Positions 1-7,045 of a stretch of 19,765 bases of DNA are shown piece after piece. This DNA is from Minisyncoccota bacterium. Lineage in GTDB: Bacteria > Patescibacteriota > Microgenomatia > UBA1400 > PJMF01. The DNA lies in the NCBI GenBank assembly GCA_003518205.1, contig DOZC01000052.1:1-19765 (forward strand). The letters run 5' to 3'. The notes beneath the pieces were generated by a model that was not told the DNA's origin, did not search any database, and worked only from the letters and a program-made list of their open reading frames with translations. Each line of letters starts with the position of its first letter. The stretch's first letter is position 1. The position numbers and the translations under genes were made by a program.

Positions 1-33
1 GGGACATTTCTATTCAACGGAAAGGGGACATTT
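1..33. repeat. Direct repeat resembling an insertion-sequence end
   Basis: GGGACATTT occurs at 1-9 and again at 25-33, 24 bases apart, and the sequence between is purine-rich and non-coding. From memory, tandem GGGGACATTT boxes of this kind flank some DDE transposase insertion sequences in environmental genomes, so this may be the terminal region of an element lying left of the window. No transposase is visible here, so the call rests only on the repeat. Confidence 0.35.
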
Positions 34-64
34 TAACTAAACGCTAACATACTAATTTCCCTCA

Positions 65-94
65 TTGCTCTCATAGTCAAGTTTTTGTCATACT
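65..94 (+). promoter_or_regulatory. Promoter of the GT-C glycosyltransferase gene
   Basis: A -35-like TTGCTC at 65-70 and a -10-like CATACT at 89-94 are separated by 18 bases. The -10 ends six bases before the ATG at 101, so transcription would start at or next to the start codon. No Shine-Dalgarno is present. Confidence 0.5.
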
Positions 95-100
95 GAAAGC

Positions 101-1675
101 ATGCTGGTTGTCCTCACTAATTTTTGTCGCCGTTATCTAGGATTGGGATTGATTTTGCTCACCTTAGTAATCCTAAGAGTCCCGAATTTTTTTGAGCCCT
201 ATTGGTATGGCGATGAAGCCATTTATCTCACCATTGGTAATGCCATGAATCAGGGTGAAAAACTCTATACCGAGATTGTGGATCACAAAACCCCGCTGAT
301 TTACTATTTGGCTCGGGTGCCAGACCAAATTAGTTTTAGATGGCTGAATTTGGGTTGGATGCTGGTCACAACGGTTTTGTTTTATGGTTTAGCTCAAAAA
401 TTGTTTCAAAAAACCTGGCTCAGCACTTTGGTGACAGCCGTGTTTATGGTTTTAACCACTGTGCCGTGGTTTGAGGGTAACATTCCTAATGGCGAATTGT
501 TTGTGATGGGATTTGTGTTAGCTGGTTTCACCATTTTGAGTCGAACTCAAATTTGGCATCAGTTTCTGACTGGCAAAACCGAAATTAAAAACCTCACCAA
601 ACCTCAGGAACTTATGACGTTACTAGTAGCGGGAGTTTTTATCGGCTTGGGTATTTTAACCAAGGTTCCGGCTTTATTGGATTTAGGAGCTGGGCTACTG
701 ATTTTTTGGTTTTTAGTTGTTCGGCTTCTCTGGCAAGCTCAGCCAAAAATTTTAGCAGTGATTCAAAAATTAATTCCGGCTGGTCTAGCATTTTTGAGCG
801 GAGTCATTTTGCCGATTTTAGCTTCGATAGGTTATTTTATTTCTCGGGGTTCTGGGGCAGATTACCTTCAATTTGGCTTACTCTACAATTTACACTACAC
901 CCAAACTTGGAAACAGGATTATGGTTCGGTCTTTTTAAACTGGGCTTTTACATTGCCGGGCAAAACTATTTTGTTAGTAGTGGTAATTTTAGGATTGTCA
1001 ATGCTGTCAAAAAAACTCAAGCCCTCGGCTCAATTTGCCCTAGCTTGGTTTGCAGCCGCGTTGTTTGCAGTTTTACTATCTAACCGGCCCTATCCCCATT
1101 ATTTTATTCAGTTGGTACCGGCCGCGGCACTCTTGTTGGGAGTGGCCTTGGATGGTTTTACCGAGTTATTCAACTTTAAAAACTTGATCCGAGGAAGTCT
1201 GAGTCTTGGTTTGTCACTAGCAGCGTTTTGGTTAGTGACAGCCATTATGTTTAAACTTAACGCTGGGCTTTATGACACCAAAATTTATTATCAAAAATTT
1301 TGGAACTTGATGGTCGGAAAAATCACTCGAGTTGATTACAATCACAGTTTTGACAGTTTGGTGGCTGAAAACGAACTAGTGGCGGCTGATTTGGCTGTTA
1401 TTAAACCCCACCGAATGTTTATCTGGGGCACCAATCCCACCCTTTATGCTCAAACCAAAATCGTTCCGGCCGGCAGATTTACCGTGGCTTTCCACATTCA
1501 AGATCTCAAGGTTTATGATCAAACTTTGCGAGAAATTGTCACCACAGCACCCGAAGTAATTATTGTAATGAAAAATGAGACTCAATCATTTCCAACTTTG
1601 AACGATTATATTGCCAAATATTACCAAGTGGCTAAAACTTATCCCAGAATGACGTTATACCGGTTGCGAATCTAA
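101..1675 (+). CDS. GT-C fold membrane glycosyltransferase (PMT/ArnT-like, GT39 type)
   Basis: This is a 524-residue polytopic membrane protein. After a first membrane helix (about 11-30) comes a short extracytoplasmic loop with the acidic pair D38-E39 in YGDEAIY, then D61-H-K-T-P, the pattern of polyprenyl-phosphate-sugar-dependent glycosyltransferases of the PMT/ArnT/GT39 group. About ten further hydrophobic segments run to residue 385, followed by a soluble C-terminal domain of about 130 residues. By family, it should move a sugar from a lipid-phosphate donor to an acceptor on the outer face of the membrane; donor and acceptor cannot be read from the sequence. It sits just upstream of a lipid-linked sugar transferase-like gene and a UbiA-type prenyltransferase, which fits an envelope-glycan role. 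The ATG at 101 was chosen because it follows a promoter closely and gives a normal first helix. Confidence 0.8.
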   Translation: MLVVLTNFCRRYLGLGLILLTLVILRVPNFFEPYWYGDEAIYLTIGNAMNQGEKLYTEIVDHKTPLIYYLARVPDQISFRWLNLGWMLVTTVLFYGLAQKLFQKTWLSTLVTAVFMVLTTVPWFEGNIPNGELFVMGFVLAGFTILSRTQIWHQFLTGKTEIKNLTKPQELMTLLVAGVFIGLGILTKVPALLDLGAGLLIFWFLVVRLLWQAQPKILAVIQKLIPAGLAFLSGVILPILASIGYFISRGSGADYLQFGLLYNLHYTQTWKQDYGSVFLNWAFTLPGKTILLVVVILGLSMLSKKLKPSAQFALAWFAAALFAVLLSNRPYPHYFIQLVPAAALLLGVALDGFTELFNFKNLIRGSLSLGLSLAAFWLVTAIMFKLNAGLYDTKIYYQKFWNLMVGKITRVDYNHSFDSLVAENELVAADLAVIKPHRMFIWGTNPTLYAQTKIVPAGRFTVAFHIQDLKVYDQTLREIVTTAPEVIIVMKNETQSFPTLNDYIAKYYQVAKTYPRMTLYRLRI

Positions 1676-1695
1676 TTTCCTCTGTAAAAGTGCGC

Positions 1696-1701
1696 TACAA
1701 T
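1696..1701 (+). promoter_or_regulatory. -10 box upstream of the small membrane protein gene
   Basis: TACAAT matches the sigma70 -10 consensus at five of six positions and ends seven bases before the ATG at 1709. The -35 region is poor (TAATTT at 1673-1678 at best). No Shine-Dalgarno precedes the gene, so a leaderless transcript is the simplest reading. Confidence 0.45.
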
Positions 1702-1708
1702 AGAAGTT

Positions 1709-2080
1709 ATGTCGCTTCGAGATCAACCAGATCAATTTAAAGTTGGTTCCAGTTTGCCATTTAACGCTCGATTGCCTTTTCGATGGTGTTTGAGTTTAAG
1801 TTTATTGAGTTTAGCCTTGGCTGGATTTGGTTTAACCTGGCTTCAACCCATGATTCCCTTACTTTATTCCGTCACCAACACCAGCCTTCAGCTGGTGAGT
1901 CGGTGGTGGATTTTAGTTTTTCCTGGTTTAGCAGTTTTATTTGCCCTGATACATTTAATTTTAGTTAGAGTTTTACGAGATTGGGCCGAAATTATTATCA
2001 GACTTATTGCCTGGAGTTGCGTAGTTTTGGAAATTATTTTATTACTTATCCAGATCAGGCTACTCTGGGTTTTAGGATAA
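1709..2080 (+). CDS. Small three-helix membrane protein of unknown function
   Basis: The product is a 123-residue hydrophobic protein that I cannot assign to a family. A polar N-terminus of about 25 residues precedes three predicted membrane helices at roughly 27-47, 66-88 and 94-119, with a short Arg-rich stretch (RVLRD) between the second and third. The gene ends three bases before the ATG of the WecA/TagO-like gene, which has a Shine-Dalgarno, so the two are very likely co-transcribed and possibly translationally coupled. An accessory or scaffold role for the neighbouring lipid-linked glycan enzymes is a guess from position only. Confidence 0.6.
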   Translation: MSLRDQPDQFKVGSSLPFNARLPFRWCLSLSLLSLALAGFGLTWLQPMIPLLYSVTNTSLQLVSRWWILVFPGLAVLFALIHLILVRVLRDWAEIIIRLIAWSCVVLEIILLLIQIRLLWVLG

Positions 2081-2083
2081 GTT

Positions 2084-3139
2084 ATGTGGGCATTTGGGAT
2101 TAGCTTGGTTTTAGCAGCTTCCATTACTCCTGGAATCATTTGGTTATATCGCCAGTTGAATTGGGTGGACGATCCTACCAAAACAAATCATATCAAACAA
2201 ACTCATCAAGAATGTGTGCCTCGAGGTGGTGGTTTAGTAATTTTATTGACAATTTTACTGACTAGCTGTTGGTTACTACCAATGGATAAATATTTAGTGG
2301 CAATTTTAATTGGAGCCGTAATTTTGGGAGTGGTGGGTTTAATCGATGATGTTTGGGATATTAGCCCATTCATCCGAATAATTACTGGCCTGCTAGCTAG
2401 TTTGGTGGTGGTAGGTGTTGGAATTGGAATTGCATACATCAGCAATCCTTTTGGACCAGGAGTAATTCAGCTGGATCAACCTCGTTTAGTTTTTGAGTGG
2501 GCAGGAAAAAGTCATCAGGTTTGGGTGTTGTCGTCATTATTCGCAATTTTCTTCATCAACTGGAACATGAATATTGTCAACTGGGCCAAAGGTGTGGATG
2601 GTCAACTTCCTGGTTTTGTGAGTGTGGCTGCAATCATGATTGGTTTGCTCTCCACTAGATTTCACGACATTCCGACTCAATTTACTACTGCCACCTTGAG
2701 TTTTATTGTGGCTGGAGCTTTTGCAGGATTGTTAATCTGGAATTGGTATCCCCAAAAAATTATGCCTGGTTATGGTGCTGGTAGTCTGGCGGGATTTTTT
2801 CTGAGCATCCTGGCTATTTTGTCGGGAGCTAAAGTGGCTACTACTTTGATGGTGCTGGCAATTCCCACCGCCGATGGCATTTTTACGATTGCTAGGAGGA
2901 TTCTGGCCGGCAAATCCCCTTTTTGGGGTGATCGCGGCCACCTCCATCATAAGCTGATGGATGTGTTTGGCTGGGGGCGACGACGAATAGCAGTTTTTTA
3001 CTGGCTTAGCTCCTTGATAATGGGAGGTTTGTCGCTTTGGTTGGACACGACTGGAAAAATTCTGGCTTTAACATTGGCAACCGGATTTGTTTTTGGAGTT
3101 TTAGTTTTAGCTAAATTTCGGCAAAATTCATTCAAGTAG
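2084..3139 (+). CDS. WecA/TagO/MraY-family glycosyl-1-phosphate transferase, divergent
   Basis: At 351 residues with about ten membrane helices, this belongs to the family that transfers a sugar-1-phosphate from UDP-sugar to undecaprenyl phosphate on the cytoplasmic side, starting lipid-linked glycans. Visible landmarks are VDDPTKTNH (28-36), the catalytic-type DDVWD (88-92), NIVNWAKGVDG (163-173), PTADG (261-265) and GDRGHLHHK (282-290), the last being WecA/TagO-like rather than MraY-like. Two normally acidic sites differ: the first Asp of the NxxNxxDGxDG motif is Lys169, and the usual GDxGS aspartate is absent where GYGAGS (229-234) stands. Similar changes occur, as I recall, in Patescibacteria homologues, so this is probably a clade variant rather than decay. 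AGGA at 2074-2077, six bases before the ATG, is a clear Shine-Dalgarno. The substrate is unknown. Confidence 0.8.
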   Translation: MWAFGISLVLAASITPGIIWLYRQLNWVDDPTKTNHIKQTHQECVPRGGGLVILLTILLTSCWLLPMDKYLVAILIGAVILGVVGLIDDVWDISPFIRIITGLLASLVVVGVGIGIAYISNPFGPGVIQLDQPRLVFEWAGKSHQVWVLSSLFAIFFINWNMNIVNWAKGVDGQLPGFVSVAAIMIGLLSTRFHDIPTQFTTATLSFIVAGAFAGLLIWNWYPQKIMPGYGAGSLAGFFLSILAILSGAKVATTLMVLAIPTADGIFTIARRILAGKSPFWGDRGHLHHKLMDVFGWGRRRIAVFYWLSSLIMGGLSLWLDTTGKILALTLATGFVFGVLVLAKFRQNSFK

Positions 3140-3148
3140 AATTCCCCC

Positions 3149-3177
3149 TTGCATCCAAGTTGATGTTCCACTACAAC
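3149..3177 (+). promoter_or_regulatory. Promoter of the UbiA-family gene
   Basis: TTGCAT (3149-3154) and TACAAC (3172-3177) are spaced by exactly 17 bases, and the -10 ends eight bases before the ATG at 3186. The predicted start of transcription is within a base or two of the ATG and there is no Shine-Dalgarno. Confidence 0.6.
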
Positions 3178-3185
3178 CTAAAGCA

Positions 3186-4142
3186 ATGACTCCTTTCCGG
3201 CTGGCTTATTTATTGCTGAAGTCTGCCAGACCTCGTCAATGGATTAAAAATCTGGCTCTTTACGCAGCCTTGATTTTTTCTGGCTTCTTTTTTTATGTAC
3301 CCGGATCTGGAATTCCATATTTTTGGACTGTGACTCAAGCCTTTGGAATTTTTTGTTTGTTAACTTCGACCATTTATATTTTCAATGACGTGGTTGATGC
3401 GGCGGCTGATGGAGAGCATCCATTTAAGCGCAAACGCCCCATCGCTTCGGGCGAACTGCCAATTCCCATTGCAGTTTTTGCAGCTTTCGTGATCTTAGCT
3501 TTGGTTTTTTTCTTTTCCTTGGAATTTTCGAGTTTTTTTAGAATTGTCATTCTCGCCTATTTGTTATTGCAAATATTTTACGCAAAAGTTTTGAAGCACC
3601 AACCTATTTTGGATGTTATTTCTATTGCTACGGGTTTTTTGCTTCGCATCTACGCTGGTGCGGTGGTAGTCAACCTACACATGAATGTTTGGTTTTTACT
3701 AACTGTCGTTTCAGCTTCGTTATTTTTAGCTGTCGGCAAACGCCAAAGTGAGCGAACTTTACTCGGAGAAGCTAAACTGGGTAATACTCGACTGACTCTG
3801 CGAAAATATAGTCAACGGTTGCTAGATCAATATACTGGTATGTTTGCCAATGCTACTTGGCTAACCTATGCCATTTTTGCCTTTCAAAACAACATTGTTT
3901 TTGATCAGCCCGCCAATGAACGCTTTGTCAAGCTTTACACTTTATTACCTCGAACACTTCAGTCCGAAAAACTCTTGATGCTGACCCTACCATTTGTGAT
4001 TTTTGGAGTCATGCGTTATTTAGCTTTAGTTTATGAAGAAAACCGCGGAGAATCTCCCGAATTGGTGCTACTTAAAGATAAAACTTTACTCACAGATGTT
4101 TTCGTTTGGGGAATCACAGTTTTTGCAGTGATTTATCTTTAA
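3186..4142 (+). CDS. UbiA-family prenyltransferase, decaprenyl-phosphate phosphoribosyltransferase-like
   Basis: The 318-residue protein has about eight to nine membrane helices. The first aspartate-rich motif reads NDVVDAAAD (67-75) and is followed by HPFKRKRPIASGELP, and the N-terminus carries SARPRQWIKN (13-22). This combination is characteristic of the UbiA branch that includes mycobacterial Rv3806c, which transfers 5-phosphoribose from PRPP to polyprenyl phosphate, the first step toward decaprenyl-phospho-arabinose. The second conserved region, ILDVISIATGFLLRIYAGA, is also present, as is the FLAVGKRQ loop. By homology it would make lipid-linked phosphoribose for envelope glycans, consistent with the GT-C glycosyltransferase and WecA-like genes just upstream. 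The partner epimerase genes are not in the window. A quinone or heme prenyltransferase is less likely given the RPRQWIKN and HPxKRxRPIASG motifs. Confidence 0.82.
   Translation: MTPFRLAYLLLKSARPRQWIKNLALYAALIFSGFFFYVPGSGIPYFWTVTQAFGIFCLLTSTIYIFNDVVDAAADGEHPFKRKRPIASGELPIPIAVFAAFVILALVFFFSLEFSSFFRIVILAYLLLQIFYAKVLKHQPILDVISIATGFLLRIYAGAVVVNLHMNVWFLLTVVSASLFLAVGKRQSERTLLGEAKLGNTRLTLRKYSQRLLDQYTGMFANATWLTYAIFAFQNNIVFDQPANERFVKLYTLLPRTLQSEKLLMLTLPFVIFGVMRYLALVYEENRGESPELVLLKDKTLLTDVFVWGITVFAVIYL
4112..4140 (+). terminator. Weak terminator-like hairpin at the end of the UbiA-family gene
   Basis: AATCAC (4112-4117) and GTGATT (4128-4133) can pair across a ten-base loop, followed by the T-rich TATCTTT. 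The stem is only six pairs and lies within the last codons, so this is a tentative call. The next gene is convergent and only ten bases away, so some terminator is expected here. Confidence 0.3.
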
Positions 4143-4152
4143 TTCAGTTTTA

Positions 4153-4732
4153 TTAACTGGTTGCCAAAAATTTCAAAACTAGCTCAATCGGCAAACCATG
4201 AGTAAAGCTAGTCAGCGAGCCGGAAACCCAAGCGATTAAAGCCATTCCACTATCATAAGCAGGAGAAAAAGCTGCCGACCAAGTCAACACTGGCTGATTA
4301 ATCACATATTGATCAATCTCATTATCTGAGAGTTGTCGGAATTCTGCCTCAACTTTAACTGTCGTTTTTAAAGTCTGGCCAGTAGCCAAATTTAAACAAC
4401 AAAGACCAGTGTGTACATTAATAATGTTGCCTGACTGAAGTCGCAACATCTCCCTCGCCTCAGTTAAACTTCGAGGTTTTTCTAAAATTTTATTAGCTAA
4501 AACCACAAAAGTGTCAGCTGCAATAATTTTTGTTTGAGGGTATTGAGTCAACACGAGTGAGGAGTTACTCACCGTCACTGCTTTTGCAATCGCAATACTT
4601 AAAGCTCGCTGATTTAAGTTGGGACTAGCAACAGCCTTTTCATCTAATTCAGCTGGTATGGCTAAAAAAAACTACTCCTGCTGCGCGCAAAATAATTTGA
4701 CGTTGTGGTGAGGCCGAGGCCAAAATGATCAT
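4153..4732 (-). pseudogene. maf: Maf/YhdE-family nucleotide pyrophosphatase, frameshifted
   Basis: Two adjoining frames together encode one Maf-like protein. Reading left from the ATG at 4732, frame one gives MIILASASPQRQIILRAAGV, the signature Maf N-terminus, then stops after 27 codons. The rest (ADTFVVL, HTG, GLP near the C-terminus) continues in another frame to the stop at 4153. The switch occurs at a run of eight A on the plus strand (4664-4671). Seven would give a single 192-residue reading frame, the usual Maf length. Maf proteins hydrolyse non-canonical or modified nucleoside triphosphates. The usual DKAGAYG segment is TWSAAFS here, so the catalytic-region Lys is also missing or replaced. 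The start overlaps the stop of the upstream transporter-kinase gene as ATGA, indicating translational coupling. The shift could be decay, a sequencing error in the homopolymer, or one tolerated through transcriptional slippage. Confidence 0.8.
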
Positions 4733-6006
4733 GGCTCTGATTTTACCAGTATTTCCCGCACCAAGGCCACATCTTGCTCCATTTGAGCTACTAAAGATTT
4801 TGAATCAGAAAACTTGGTGACTTCCCGCAATTTTTGCACTACCAAGACAGAGATTTCGGCTTGCAGCATTTGAGAATTAGGCAAGTTTTTGGAAGTTAAG
4901 ACAAAAACTTCTAGAGTTCTTTTGAATTTTCCAAAAGTCGGCACTTCACCATAATGCAGGGCTCCAGGATACTTCTGACCATCAAGCCAGATCCAAACTG
5001 CATAAATTCCAGGAGTTAAAACCAGATTCCATGGAATAGCCAAATTTATAGTGGGAAAACCTAAAGTTTGACCCCGACCATCGCCAGCAACTTTGTGACT
5101 TTGAAACTTGACTGGCAAACCATTTTTGCCGGTTCGGGCTACTTGCCAGGCGGCTAAAAACAAAACTCCAGCGGCTAAATATTGCGAAGAATCCAAAACT
5201 ACGTGATAAACCACTCCATCTATCAACACCGCCAGCATTGGAAAAGCCAGTTCCAGAATCGTGGCCACAGATGGAGAGGTTGTGGCTAAACCTCGATAAT
5301 AGATCGCCAAACCCACCAAACCGGTTGATAAGGCAATCATCAACAGAGTTCCGATTTGAGTTGGTGTTACGCTGGTTAAAGCTTGTTGAGATGGCCAAAG
5401 CCAGAGCATTAAGCCAGCCACTAGAGTAGCGATTCCAAATCTGACTCCCAAGGTTGTCACATTAGATTGAGTTTGTAACAAAAGCCGCGAAAAAACCGTC
5501 GAACTGCCCCAAGCCACAGCTGCAGCTAAAGCAAATCCTGCCGCTTTAAGTGTGCCCGCTCCAGTCAAAAAATTTACTTGCCCAAGCGGGAAAGTCACAA
5601 AATAAGCCGCTCCTAAGGCTGCCATTGACCACAACCAGCGGCTCTTGGAGGGTCGCTCACCCAACATCCAAACAGAAGTAATCAAAACAAAAACTGGTTG
5701 AAGTTTTTGAAGCAGAAACACTACACTAAAGGGCAAAAACTGAACTGACAAAAGCGCTGTGGTAAACCAAAGTGTCCCCAAAACGCTACTCAATATCGCA
5801 ATCCAAGCTCCCCAACTCCACTGTCGCCAATGCCACTGCTTCACTTCAGCAAAAATTTTAACTGTAAATGGCGCCAGCAAAACTAGTCCCACCAAATGTT
5901 CCAAAAACACAATGGTTAGAGGGGGTAGGCTATATAAACTTCGCCGTAATAAACCATCTAAAGCCCAAAGTACTGCTGCTAAAACGATTAAAACTGATCC
6001 CGTCAT
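4729..6006 (-). CDS. EamA-family transporter fused to a C-terminal riboflavin kinase domain
   Basis: This 425-residue protein has two parts. Residues 1-291 hold ten predicted membrane helices in two five-helix halves, the EamA/DMT transporter architecture, with LGERPSKSRW (115-124) between the halves. Residues 298-420 form a flavokinase domain like the C-terminal half of RibF: GDGRGQTLGFPTINL (308-322) with the ATP/Mg-binding PTxN motif, GIYAVWIWLDG (333-343), GALHYGEVPTFG (348-359) and LEV with candidate catalytic Glu366. The FMN adenylyltransferase half of RibF is absent. Ten helices place the kinase in the cytoplasm. EamA includes the riboflavin importer RibN, so a natural reading is riboflavin import coupled to conversion into FMN, trapping it inside. 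That coupling, and the direction of transport, are inference. The stop overlaps the maf start (ATGA). The ATG is nine bases from a -10-like box, without Shine-Dalgarno. Confidence 0.85.
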   Translation of the reverse strand: MTGSVLIVLAAVLWALDGLLRRSLYSLPPLTIVFLEHLVGLVLLAPFTVKIFAEVKQWHWRQWSWGAWIAILSSVLGTLWFTTALLSVQFLPFSVVFLLQKLQPVFVLITSVWMLGERPSKSRWLWSMAALGAAYFVTFPLGQVNFLTGAGTLKAAGFALAAAVAWGSSTVFSRLLLQTQSNVTTLGVRFGIATLVAGLMLWLWPSQQALTSVTPTQIGTLLMIALSTGLVGLAIYYRGLATTSPSVATILELAFPMLAVLIDGVVYHVVLDSSQYLAAGVLFLAAWQVARTGKNGLPVKFQSHKVAGDGRGQTLGFPTINLAIPWNLVLTPGIYAVWIWLDGQKYPGALHYGEVPTFGKFKRTLEVFVLTSKNLPNSQMLQAEISVLVVQKLREVTKFSDSKSLVAQMEQDVALVREILVKSEP

Positions 6007-6160
6007 AATGTGATGATTTTACTCTATCTCGAGTTGAGCAACTGTGAGCTAGACTACAGACAAACAAAAATATAACTGAGTGCCTGATGATTAAAACCAA
6101 ATCCTGATCAAATCAACAATTTTACTCGACAGTTAGCTAAACTTCACCTACAATCAGGGC
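6007..6160. promoter_or_regulatory. Divergent intergenic region between the transporter-kinase gene and galU
   Basis: This is the longest gene-free stretch in the window. The left end holds a minus-strand -10-like TAAAAT (plus-strand 6016-6021), nine bases before the ATG at 6006, with only weak -35 candidates. The right end holds the strong galU promoter. The middle, about 6050-6120, is AT-rich, and I see no RNA gene, riboswitch fold (in particular nothing recognisable as an FMN riboswitch) or small ORF in it. Confidence 0.5.
6126..6154 (+). promoter_or_regulatory. galU promoter (leaderless arrangement)
   Basis: TCGACA (6126-6131) and TACAAT (6149-6154) each match consensus at five of six positions and have an ideal 17-base spacer. 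The -10 ends six bases before the ATG at 6161, so the predicted transcription start is the A of the start codon. Confidence 0.7.
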
Positions 6161-7045
6161 ATGTCGATTCGCAAAGCCATCATTGCTACTGCTGGATTTG
6201 GAACTAGATTCCTGCCTATTAGCAAAACCATTCAAAAAGAAATGTTGCCTATTTTAGATCGACCTTTAGTGGACTATTTGGTAACTGACGCAGTGGCAGC
6301 TGGAATTGAGGAAATCATTTTTATCGTCAACGAGCACAACGATCAAGTGATTCATTATTACCGCGAGAATCGCCGGCTTTATGAATATCTCAAGCGAATG
6401 AATAAAATTGCTACTTATGAAAAAGTTGCCAGGCTTCATTCTCAAGCTAAGTTTACTTTCATTAGACAGCTCGATAACGATCTTTACGGCACTGCCACCC
6501 CATTAAAATTAGCTGAGGCGGCTGTTAAAGATGAGGCAGCTTTTCTAGTGCTCATGGGAGACGACTTCATTTATAACGCAGATGGCAGCTCGGCTGTAGC
6601 TGAAATGCTGCAAACTCACGCCAAATCTCAAGCAGCGGGATTAATTACCTGTGTGACTAAACCCGATGAAGTTTTGCATAAATATGGTATTGCTGAATTA
6701 AAAACCCAAGGAGAGTTTCAATTTTTAACCAATTTAATTGAGAAACCTGCTATTGGCACCGCTCCTTCAAATTTAGCTAACATCAGTAAATATATTATGA
6801 CTCCAGAAGTTTTTGAGATTTTGAAAACCCAAAAACCCAATCCCCAATCTGGTGAACTTTATATTACTGATACTATTTTGGAACTGGCCAAACGTCAATC
6901 TGTGGTAGTTCACACTCCCACTGGTGAATATCTAGATGGTGGTTATTTAGCTGGATGGATCAAGGCGAATTTGATTTTAGTGCAATCGAGGCCTGAGCTT
7001 AAAGCTGAAATCTCCCAGTTCATTGCAGAGCGACAGCTGTTTTAA
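6161..7045 (+). CDS. galU: UTP-glucose-1-phosphate uridylyltransferase
   Basis: The 294-residue protein matches the GalU family over its full length. The nucleotide-binding loop AGFGTRFLP (11-19) is followed by KEMLPILDRPLVDY, then LYGTATPLKLAE, the metal/sugar-binding VLMGDDFIYN and near the C-terminus EYLDGGYLAGWIKAN. It makes UDP-glucose from UTP and glucose-1-phosphate in the cytoplasm, the donor for glycolipid and polysaccharide synthesis, which fits the envelope genes at the left of the window. It is transcribed alone from a promoter next to its start codon. Its 3' end overlaps the convergent acetyltransferase gene by 26 bases. I see nothing unusual in length or motifs. Confidence 0.92.
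   Translation: MSIRKAIIATAGFGTRFLPISKTIQKEMLPILDRPLVDYLVTDAVAAGIEEIIFIVNEHNDQVIHYYRENRRLYEYLKRMNKIATYEKVARLHSQAKFTFIRQLDNDLYGTATPLKLAEAAVKDEAAFLVLMGDDFIYNADGSSAVAEMLQTHAKSQAAGLITCVTKPDEVLHKYGIAELKTQGEFQFLTNLIEKPAIGTAPSNLANISKYIMTPEVFEILKTQKPNPQSGELYITDTILELAKRQSVVVHTPTGEYLDGGYLAGWIKANLILVQSRPELKAEISQFIAERQLF

Noticed and set aside
4982..5398. Second long open frame on the minus strand inside the transporter-kinase gene
   Set aside because: Its protein is rich in Ser, Asn and Arg with no family features and fully overlaps a clear gene; it is a frame shadow.
6040..6125. Possible FMN riboswitch ahead of the transporter-kinase gene
   Set aside because: The gap is short, the predicted transcript is leaderless, and none of the conserved FMN-aptamer segments are seen.
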